Both the position numbers and the translations under genes were made by a program. Shown here one piece after another: positions 9,498 to 19,122 of a stretch of 35,069 bases of DNA. Source of the DNA: Catenaria anguillulae PL171. Lineage: Eukaryota > Blastocladiomycota > Blastocladiomycetes > Blastocladiales > Catenariaceae. The DNA is taken from NCBI GenBank assembly GCA_002102555.1, contig MCFL01000252.1, forward strand, positions 1-35,069. Reading direction: 5' to 3'. Within the stretch, counting starts at the first letter, position 1. Each line of letters starts with the position of its first letter. The notes below the pieces were generated by a model. It saw nothing but the letters and a program-made list of their open reading frames with translations, had not been told where the DNA came from and did not search any database.

Positions 9498-12400
9498 ATG
9501 GCAAGCGGGGCAACAGACCTCTGCGCTCTTGTTGGCAACTCGTCCGACCCGAGCGCTCGCCAAATCTCGACGGCACTGACGGGGCATGCCGCCAAATCGC
9601 GTGATCCAACCGTCTTTGTCGGCCCAAGGGTCGCCCTAATCACGACCGACTTGCCATCAAACGTGCCTGAAACCGTGGATCCCATTGCGCTCCTGAATTC
9701 TGCTCAGTCGGCACAAAGTAATGGGATCGTGTCTGCCCCTGATTCGTCGCCTGCGTGCACGATTGCCGCCAAGGCATGGTTTGCGATGCAACGTGAAAAG
9801 TCGAACCAAGTCATAAATATTCAGTACTATCAATCTCCTCGGAAGTGCTGTAAGCTCTTGCATGTCAGCTGACATGATTTTCTGACTGTCTGCTCACCCC
9901 TCTAGCTCATTGGCATTGTCGACCCACAACCAACTTCATCATCTCGTTCTCGAGCAGCTCATTCGCCAATCCGCAACCACACCCGGCTCCAACACGCGCC
10001 TTCACACTGATGTCATAAAGGCCCACTTGCTCCTGGACACCCTCACGTGCGTCGCCACGGCGCAGGGCAACCTGTCGGTCCGATGCGGGAAATTGACTGA
10101 AATGCAGTACGACGGCAAAGGAACCCTGATTGGCGCCAAGATTTGCGATTATCACATGGATGCCAACCGTGCCGGACACGCCAGTTCGTCAACCGACTCC
10201 AACTTCTTGGCCTTGCACGCGCTTGTATTGGCGGCCGCGAGTAATCCCGACTTGAAGCGGACCAAGCTGATAGGAGATCAAGCAAAGTATCAAGTCTTGT
10301 GTCAAGGAGCATGGGCAGCGAGTAAGCATGTATCTGACGCGAGTGCGTGACAGATTCATTCCGATTTCCGCTATTTTCCTGCGTACGGACTGACAAACCC
10401 TTGCCATGTTGAACGACAGCCTTTCAACTCATGTCAAAATGTATGAATGCACTCGGCCTGAAAAAGCGTTTCCAGCGCCACTTTTTCGACGTGCTCGCCG
10501 GTCTCCTGACCTTAGGCAACGTGGAATTTGTGACCGACGCCAAGGAAAAGGCGGCCGCAACGGTCCGCAACATGGATGTCCTCTTGCAAGCCGCCGACCT
10601 GCTCGGTGTCTCGGATGCGCGTCTCAAGGAGGTACTGACGTGCAAATCCGTGACCATGGGCGACTCAACGTACACCGACTTTTTGAGCCCAGTCCAAGCC
10701 ATGGAGGCACGGGCTACGTTCATCTCGAGCGTGTACGGCACATTGGTCAGTTATGTGATTGACTTGGCCAACCAGCGACTCAACAACGAGTCTCAACTCG
10801 TGCACTCGATTGCGGTCATTGACATGGGTGGAATTGAGGCCTCGGATGCGAATGCTGCACATCAATTGTGTCGAAACTACGCAACCGACCGCGTGCACAC
10901 ATTTTGCTTGGAGAGGTTTGCAGAGCACTTGCAAGAAGCTGGAGCGACAACCGATGGAGCCACCGTGGCCAGGGTGTTGGCTCGCGAACAGAACAAGACG
11001 GGTCCGACGGCGTTGTTGCAGCAGGTGTTTGATATTCTTGAAAGTGAGACAAGAGCCAGAGCCAATCCCAATGGTGGTGTCACTTCGCCAGTGAGCCCAA
11101 CTTCCCCACAGTCTTTTTCGTCGGTCGGCGTGCTTGACAAGCTCCATTCCACATTTGGTCAACATCCGAGCTATTCGCTCCCGCCTGGCGATTCAGCGTC
11201 CGGGTTTGCTGTCAGACACTCGCTTGGTCCCGTCACGTACGCTTTGGCGCTTTCAATGAAGCAAATGTCGGGCGTACTGCCGCCAGAAGTCATTACCATT
11301 TGCCGTGCCGAGGGCAATGACAACCCAGTTCTTGCACGTGCCTTTTCGGAGCAACGTATCGTCACGTACAGCAACCCCAAACGTGCCAAGACCATTGTCG
11401 GCGGCCGTGCAGCCGCCTTGCGCAGGAAACCGACCATGAAGCCTGGAGCGACACGTCGGGGTCGTGCAAACACGCTCAAATCAGCAGCGACATCGCCCGT
11501 CGTCAATAGTGACCCCGGTGCTGACGGCAACAACGAGCCCAAAGAGGATGGCTCGAGCACTTTGGATGAAGATGCCGAGGTGCCGCTTTCAAGGCTGTCC
11601 AACAATGTCTTTGGCCAGCACCGGCTGATTTGCGACAAGTTGCTCAACTCGCTTGCAACGTGCGGTGCATGGGAAGTGATTCTTGCCCCATTGTCCACCT
11701 TCAACGAAGAGGCCATTCGCCATTCGTCACTGCCTGCGATTGTATCTGGCTTTGCCGAGTTTCCTTATGCTTTGATCTTGCCCGTGAACGAAGTTGCTCA
11801 GTGTTTTCCCGCTGTCACCGCGGGTGCGAATCCGCTCGACATTGTCTCGCTGACGGATGCCATGAAGGCCAAGTTCTCGGCCGTTCAGCAGGTGACCGTT
11901 TCGCCGTCAAATCACTTGATTCTGCGCGATACCGAGTGGTTTGCTCTGGAGGCTGTCGAGTACAGCGCAAAGCACCCAGACATGTCCCTAATTGAAGCCA
12001 AGAATACCAAAGCAACATTTGCCAAAGTGCGGGAGCGTGCCCAACGCCAACAGCCCGATGACGAAGACAAGCAAAGCATGGCCGAGTCCAGTGTAACTCA
12101 AGATGAGCTCGAGTTGGGTGCACTTTCACCGTTGGAAAAGGACTTGGACAAGGCAAAGACGGACCACACTGCGAAACCCAAGGCTCCTCCGAAACCCAAG
12201 CCCAAATTGACGCCCATCCGTCGCCGCTGGCTCTGCTGCACAACGTTACTCACCTGGTGGATCCCGAGTGCTGCCTTATTCGCAGTGGCATGGTCCGTGC
12301 CGACGTGCGGCAAACGTGGCGCGAAAAGGTGGCCTTGTGCTTGTGTATTGCCCTTTGCTCGGCACTCATGCTCTTCTTTATCACTGGGTTCTCACGGCTC

Positions 12401-15400
12401 ATGTGCCCGGAAATCAACATGTACACGGTCGATGAGGTGCTGCAAGAGCAAACCGTAGGGACATCCAAGTGGACAAGGTTCTACATGCACGGCGGCATTT
12501 ACGACTTTACGAATTGGAATCATCCAACGGGCGGTGGTTTCCAGCAATCCGAGTTTCTCAAGTTGCGTGGTCGCGACATTTCCGCCTACTTCCCGCGCTG
12601 GAACTCGGTCACGGGCGAGGCGCCCTTGTCGTGTACGCGGACGACTCGTACAAGGCGCAGGGCGATGGCGATTGATGTCAATGCGGCTCGCGTCGAGCAA
12701 GAGCAGCAACAGTCCGACTCTGCAACATCTACCTTGTCTAAACGATCAACGACGACAGGCATTGACATGCCCAGCAACTTGTGTTTGCCATCGGCGGCGG
12801 CGCGTAACGGCACCGGCTACTGCCACTCGTTTGCGGATTTCAGGTTCAAGGTTGCAATCAAGGAAATCAAGGGCGTTGCCGAGGTGGCAAAGATTGCCTG
12901 GAATCTGCCCGCGGTTGCAACATATGCCCAAGAAGACAAGATTATGGTGGTCATTAGTGGCAAAGTGTATGACGCGACCGGCCTAATGGGTGCCACGTCG
13001 CCCTTGACCAATGACGAAAAGGCCCTCTTGTCGGCCAACAAGGGCAAGGACATTACTTCATTTGCCAAGCCGTACCTCCGTATCAATTGCTTGGACGACA
13101 TTGCCTTTGTGGGCATTATTGACACACGCAACTATCTCATGTGCAACATTTCCAACTACATTTTGTACGGCATGACTGGGTTGGTTGTTGGCACCATGGT
13201 CATCAAGTTCTTGTGCGCGTTGCAGCTTGGATCAAAGCGGGTACCCGAGGACATGAAAAAGTATGTCCTCATGCAGGTGCCGTGTTACTCGGAAGGAACC
13301 GATTCGTTGCGCAAGACCATCAACTCGCTGGCCTTGACGGACTACGACGACACGCGCAAGCTGCTCTTCATTATCGCTGACGGGCTCATCAAGGGATCCG
13401 GAAACGAGAAACCCACGCCCGACTTGGTCCTCGACATTTTCGGCGTGCCCGAGTCGCATCGCAATGTCCAAGGCTTCAGTTACCACGCCATCGGTGAGGG
13501 TTCAAAGGGTCACAACAAGGCCAAGGTGTACTCTGGCTTGTACCACATTCAAGGCCGTGCGGTTCCATACGTTGTGGTCATCAAGTGCGGTACCGAACAA
13601 GAGACGACAAAGGCCGGCAACAGGGGTAAGCGTGACTCGCAAATGGTGCTCATGAAGTGGATGAACAAGATCTTGCTGAATCTGCCCATGACGCCACTCG
13701 AGCTCGAAATGTACCGCCACGTCCGCAACATTATTGGCGTTCCACCAGCAAGTTACGAATACGTTCTCATGGTGGACGCTGATACCGAGGTTGGCCCCGA
13801 CTGTCTCACGCGTCTCGTTTCCGCCTGCGTCAACGACTCCAAGATCATGGGTCTCTGTGGTGAGACACGCATTGCCAACGAAAAGACGTCGTGGGTCACC
13901 ATGATTCAGGTCTACGAGTATTACATTAGTCACATGCTTGCCAAGGCTTTTGAGTCCTTGTACGTCCACGCCACTCTTTGGACTTGTTATCGCGGACGAC
14001 AACTGACATGAGACTGTCATGTCTTTGGCTTTGTAGGTTCGGGTCCGTTACTTGCTTGCCAGGCTGTTTCTCCATGTACCGCATGTTTTCAGTGCGGGGC
14101 GAAAAAAAGACGCCATTGCTGGTCGACTCAAAGATCATTCAAGACTACTCCGAGTGCATTGTTGACACGTTGCACAAAAAGAACCTGTTGCATCTCGGCG
14201 AGGATCGGTACCTGACGACGCTCATGCTCAAGACGTTCCCCGAGTACAAGATGAAGTTTACCCCCGACTCGTATTGCATGACGATTGTGCCCGACCAGTT
14301 CTCGGTGCTCTTGTCGCAGCGCCGTCGGTGGATCAACAGTACCATTCACAACTTGTTTGAGCTCACCATGGTCGAGTATGTCGTGAAGCAGTTTCTTCAG
14401 CTCAGAGCGTCACTTTCTGTTTCATAGTTGACTGACGCGAAATGGACCACAACATAGGGACCTTTGCGGCTGCCTCATCTTTTCGATGCGCTTGATTGTC
14501 ATCTTGGACCTGTTTGCCACCTTGGTCATGCCGGCAAGTGTGGCCTATTTGTTTTACCTTCTCTACTGCGTGTCACTCGACGTGCAAGCCTACACGCTCG
14601 TGCTGTACTTGATTGCTGCCACCTACGGCATGCAAGCGACGGTTTTCCTAATTCGGCGCAAGTGGGAGCACATTGGGTGGATGCTGGTGCACATCTTGGC
14701 CATGCCCGTGTTTTACATGTACATTCCGCTGTACTCGTACTGGCACTTTGACGACTTTTGTACGCATCCGTTTCCCCCATTGTCTCTATTCTTTGTTCCG
14801 GCGGCTGACATGAACTCGTATCAATAGCCTGGGGAGCTACGCGCCGAATCGAGGGCGATTCAGGCAAAGGCGGCCACGATGCCGATGAAGACACGTTTGA
14901 TCCGGCCTCGATTCCGACAGCCAAGTGGGAAGATTATAAGCGTGTGAAGAAGGCCGAAGCATCACTCGAGGTGGCCAAGTCTGTGCGCAACCCGGCCGAT
15001 TTGCCCGAAAAGTCTGGATCCAAGAGCAACTTGCACAAGAGCCAAAGCATGGACAGTCTGCGTGTTGGACGTGTGGGTGCTGGAGAATCCCAGTCAGCGC
15101 TCAATGCCTCGGCTGCCAACTTGCTCGGAGGCGGCATGTCCAAGAATGCAAGCATGGCGTCACTCACCGACATTTATCGCACGTCCGTGTACGGGCCCAA
15201 TGCTGCCATGGGCGCTGGGACTCCACGGGCGCCCATGTTTTCGCCACTCATGTCTGCTGGATTCGGGTACTCGCCGAGCATGGGCAATCTGTTTTTGCCC
15301 GCGACCGGTGGCGCGTCTCCAGCGATTCCCGCCTCCAATGTGTCACCCGACGACCCGAGTGCGCACATCACGGATGCCATGATCATGGATCAGGTGCGAG

Positions 15401-15549
15401 CGATTGTATTGACGCAGGATTTGACACAGTTGACAAAGAAGAAGGTCCGCACGCTTCTGGGCGAGCACTTTGGCGTGAGTCTGGCGTCGAGGCGCGAGAC
15501 AATCAATGCCTGCGTGGATGCAGTGCTCATGGAGGTTTGTCCGCAGTAA
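9498..15549 (+). CDS. Chitin synthase, division 2 (class V/VII-like) with degenerate myosin-motor domain
   Basis: Exons are about 9498-9844, 9906-10321, 10420-13959, 14037-14375, 14458-14759 and 14828-15549, for about 1,888 residues. The enzyme polymerises UDP-GlcNAc into chitin at the plasma membrane. Residues 1 to about 500 resemble a myosin motor ([39 protein letters not shown]), but the ATP-binding GESGSGKT loop is replaced by QYYQSPRK. Then come LTWWIPS and paired helices, a b5-like segment ([12 protein letters not shown]), and the catalytic domain with [24 protein letters not shown] and QRRRW. A helix bundle follows, then DDFSWG, a Ser-rich linker and a DEK_C domain. Two oddities: near 12285 the frame shifts as if one base were missing, right after the conserved WWIPS; and intron 1 stays in frame only with the weak donor GTGCTG at 9845, not with the stronger GTAAGC at 9850. 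Confidence 0.93.
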
Positions 15550-15852
15550 TCTGGCAGACCAGGATATGACGGAGGGTAACTGTTCAGATGGTGCTTGTTT
15601 GGCTCGTATCTGTCTGTGCACTTGGGTTTTCCTATGTACTCGTTCTCGCTCTTTACTCTTCTCGTTTTCAGTGCCCCTAGCTATCCCTTGAAATACATCG
15701 GTATGCACGCTGTCCTCCTTGATTCTCGTTCGCTCGCGAACGAAACAGAAAAAGTGATGCGAACAAAGGATCCGGAAATCTCGCCATGTGGATTCACTTT
15801 CATGTACTATACACAAGCACCAGTGACACACCAAATTCAGAAAACAACACCA

Positions 15853-16948
15853 ATGGCAAGATCGATATCAGATATCATGGACATCATCCATGGCGTTCTC
15901 TTTGGCTTATCGCTCGCATACTTGATGTGGTGGCAGTTTTACCGATCAAAATTCACCAAAACCTTTCTCGGGCGCTTGTGCATGATCAACTTGGGCCTAC
16001 TGGTCCTACGCTCGGTCGTGGGGATTCGCCTCGAGTCAAGCAATCCAGTCGCTTGTTACCTGTGGGTGTTTCTGCGAGTGACACTCCCAATTGCCTGGAT
16101 GCCACAAGGTATTCATTCTGGCATCATAAATTCGCAATAACATGAGCTCACAGCGTACCTGATACTCACAATAGTCAACCTAATCTTTCAAGCTCAGCTC
16201 TTCAACAATGTCTTTATCCGACACTTGGTGGCAGCCAATCGCCTCCCAAAGCAGCTGCCGCACTTGATTCAAGTCGCGGCCCAGCTACCTTGCCTCGTCA
16301 ATGCTCTGTTGTGCGTGCCATTTTTGTGACCGAGTGTGCGACTTGCACGTTCCCTCACCACACAGCTGCTCATGACATAGAATCCTCACACACAAGTCTG
16401 CCCAGTCCAACCAACAAGGCTTCTGCGTCGTGACATTTGACCCAGCCCAGCTGGCCAACAACACCATCCTCACCCTCGTTATAGCTCTGACCCCGTTCTT
16501 CATGAACGTCACCATGCTAGTCTTTGGGCGCAATTCACTCGCCGTGCCCGAATTCACCAACCTTTTCCGCTTTTCCGCCCTTTCAAACATCCTGCTTACC
16601 TGCTGGGCCGTGTTTGCGCACATTGAAACGCGCTTCTTCCCCTGGGCAGAGTGGAAAATGGTCTACTACACGCTAGTTGCCGTGTGGTGCTGCGTCAACT
16701 CGACTCTGGCTTATGCGTATTTGGTGGAGCAAAAGGCTCGGGCAGAGCATCGGGTCAGGCAGCTGAATGTCAATGGGCTTGGGTCCACGGCGTCGGCACT
16801 CAAGTCAGTGTCGACGGGGGCAGAGACCAGCAGTCAAGGTGGCGGGGTCGGGAAAGCAAATGGGACTGGGCCGAGGCTGGTCAAGGCGTCGGCGAGTGTG
16901 GGGACAGTCAAAAGAGAGCACTCGGGAATGCCGTTGACCCATGACTGA
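15853..16948 (+). CDS. Seven-helix membrane protein, receptor-like, unknown family
   Basis: Exons 15853-16108, 16175-16310 and 16381-16948 give 319 residues. Intron 1 ends CAATAG and intron 2 ends GACATAG, and both junctions keep frame. Seven hydrophobic helices are visible: around HGVLFGLSLAYLMWW; CMINLGLLVLRSVVG; CYLWVFLRVTLPIAW; HLIQVAAQLPCLVNALL; TILTLVIALTPFFMNV; ALSNILLTCWAVFAHI; and MVYYTLVAVWCCVNSTLAYAYL. A short basic and Ser/Gly-rich tail follows. Size and spacing resemble a G-protein-coupled receptor, and the protein at 22152-23270 has the same plan, but I find no diagnostic receptor motif. The ATG at 15853 is chosen because it lies just before helix 1; the frame stays open upstream to 15595, so an earlier start is possible. 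Confidence 0.72.
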
Positions 16949-17306
16949 GTGGTAGACAGGGACAAGTCCAACGGGTGAGAATCCCTATGCATTGGTACAC
17001 TTGACGACTGAACATGTATGCTATTCATACAACTGACGTCTTTCTTGCACATTTCTTGGTAACAAGCAGGAAAGGTATGAGGGACACGCAAGAGAGGGAG
17101 AACAACACCATTTGGGGAAATCGAGGAATGAACAAACATGAGCTGCAACTAGGAAAACTTGCCAGGCAAATCACACATCACATCAGTGCCCTTCCTGGCA
17201 CAAGACACTGTGCGGCCCACCGTCAGCAACATTGACGACAATCGACTATATGTCATACAAGAAAACAGGTCATTAGCTCGATCCGTCAAAGAATGTCTCC
17301 AAAACG
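16949..17306. other. Convergent intergenic spacer
   Basis: About 358 bp lie between the stop codons of the seven-helix gene and the secreted-protein gene. I see no RNA gene, repeat or domain-bearing frame. It is likely shared 3' untranslated sequence. Confidence 0.6.
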
Positions 17307-18136
17307 TCAAACCCGTACCGATTGATAGTACAACGCCAAGGTGGTGCCGCCATACTTGTCGCCGTTATGCGACCCAACCAGCGCCTGGTTATCAACCTTG
17401 CCCGCGGCTTGCTGGCACGCGCGTGCGAGCTTGCCCGAGTAAATGTTGTTGCCATACTTGTAATGCACATCAAGCAGGCGCATGCGGCGCGGCATGTTGC
17501 GCGAGTCGCATACATACTGGCCCAATGCGCGCGTGGACGCTTGAGCGAGAATGTAGTAGACCGAGGGGGCCGTGGGTTCGAGAGGGGTTTCAGAGTTTGG
17601 GTCGGTCAGGTTCCAGGGGAAGGTGGTACGGGGCTCGTTGCACTGTGAGGACGACAGGGATACGATGTGAGATTTGGCCGGGAAGCTGGAGATGGCAAAG
17701 CGAAAACCGTTACCTTATCACGGCCTTGCGCGCGGTACTGTACCGACACAGGGAATCCGCTCTGCACGCTGACCGTGACCTTATCTGTGCCTGGCGGCGC
17801 ATAGTACAAGCGCGACCCAGACTGGCCGCCCGCGCGCGAGAAATCTGTGCAAGGCGCCACGGGCACGCCGTCCTTTGGCTGGTCGCCGATGCGCGCATTG
17901 GACGTGAACCAGCAAGGTGCACGAAGCGTCAAGAAGACGCCGCCGGCCGACGGATCAATCAACAGCGTTTGCTCCGTGACGCCACCAGGAAAGCCCAGCG
18001 AGGTAAATTCGTCAGAGTTGGTGAGGACGAGGCTCGTGGAAGCAGGGGTGGTGGTTGGGTCAGCGGCCGGAAGGGCGGCGGTGAGTGCCGAGAGCGAGGT
18101 GAGCGCGAGGAGGAGCAGCGGAAGCGCGGCAGTCAT
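17307..18136 (-). CDS. Secreted cysteine-containing protein of unknown function
   Basis: Exon 1 is 18136-17714 and exon 2 is 17642-17307, with a 71-nt intron (GTAACG...CCTCACAG) that falls between codons. The product is 252 residues. It opens with a clear signal peptide (MTAALPLLLLALTSLSALTA) followed by a Pro/Thr-rich stretch, so it is probably exported. No transmembrane helix follows. The mature part has five cysteines, in the contexts APCWF, VAPCTDF, DKCNEP, YVCDS and ARACQQ, so disulfide bonds are likely. A Gly/Tyr-rich stretch near the C-terminus (YKYGNNIYSGK and NGDKYGGTT) is distinctive. I recognise no enzyme motif. A cell-wall or extracellular role is possible, but that is inference. 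The gene is divergent from the fumarate reductase gene about 990 bp away and has a TATA-like box upstream. Confidence 0.78.
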
Positions 18137-19122
18137 TGTGGTATTAACTGAGAGTTACTGAGAGTATTTGGCTTGAGGAATGGAGAGGATTGTGCTAAGA
18201 GCTTGGTTGTGGATCTCGCTGCCTGGAATTGGAGACGGCGGGACGCTGGCCGCTTTATAGCTTTCCAGTTGTTGTCACTTGGACACTGTTGGGCGAGTGT
18301 TGTGAGCGGGCCTTGTCCGGGCAGCGTGCTGCAGGTCGAGCGTGCGGGAGGACATCCGCAGCTAGACTCCGCTGTGCATGCCGGCCGGTGGATGCGCGCA
18401 GCAAGCGCCGGAACAACGGCCCGTGCCAAGTCACCAAGCGCTTAAGCACTGCACCGACACCCACAATTGCTGCATGAACATGCATGAAACATGCATAGCG
18501 TCGGCGTCGGTTCTTGTGATCAACGTCGTTGCCCTTGTCTCACCTCACCGCTGATCACAACTCTGTTGCAGGAGCAAATGGACAAGACTTCACCGCAGTA
18601 CCCCTACTCTGTACACTCGCACAAAACACCGACATGCGCAGCAAGGCAGAGCAAATGTTTGCTCATGAGGGAGCCGCTTGAGCGCATGTGCATTTTGCAT
18701 AGAGTTGAGTTCAGTCCAAAGCAAGTGGTGCCCAAAGCACAAAGGTCATTGGAAAGTTCGCGATTGCTTCTAGACGCTCACGTGCTGTTCGAGAAGCATG
18801 TCCGTGAGTCAAGTCAGGTCAATGTGACACTTTAGACGCAGACAAAACCCAATTCACGTCAAAGTTGTCTCTCGCAAGAACACGCCAAACTGCCCCGCTG
18901 TAAACACTGTACGTGTTGCCGCCCTTGCCCCACCGCCACTCGTCTACCCACGCATTACGCGGACACGCACACGGCACCTCCAGTCGAGGCGAGTCCATAC
19001 GGTATATGTACGACCCCACCCCGTTTGCCAACGACTGATCCAATCCATGCCAATCCTTACTTCCTCCACTGACTTGAACCAATGCACTCTGGCCTTGATC
19101 CAGCACCAACGATAAACAAACC
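18137..19122. other. Divergent promoter region between secreted protein and fumarate reductase genes
   Basis: About 986 bp separate the two start codons. A TATA-like box for the minus-strand gene lies at 18252-18258. An ATGCAT-containing near-repeat (GCATGAACAT then GCATGAAACAT) lies at 18472-18496. Open frames such as 18491-18835 show no domain and are not called. Confidence 0.5.
18252..18258 (-). promoter_or_regulatory. TATA-like box of the secreted-protein gene
   Basis: The minus strand reads TATAAAG about 116-122 bp before the ATG at 18136, in GC-rich surroundings (GCTATAAAGCGG). Spacing is plausible for a fungal core promoter with a long leader. There is no direct evidence of use. Confidence 0.45.

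Noticed and set aside
12259-12285. A tiny intron explaining the chitin synthase frame change
   Set aside because: It would be under 40 nt and would remove the conserved WWIPS block, unlike the other 68-98-nt introns.
18472-18496. ATGCAT-rich near-repeat as an operator
   Set aside because: Too short and imperfect to distinguish from chance in a 1-kb intergenic region.
18491-18835. 114-codon plus-strand frame in the divergent promoter region
   Set aside because: No recognisable composition or domain; lies in an otherwise promoter-like stretch.
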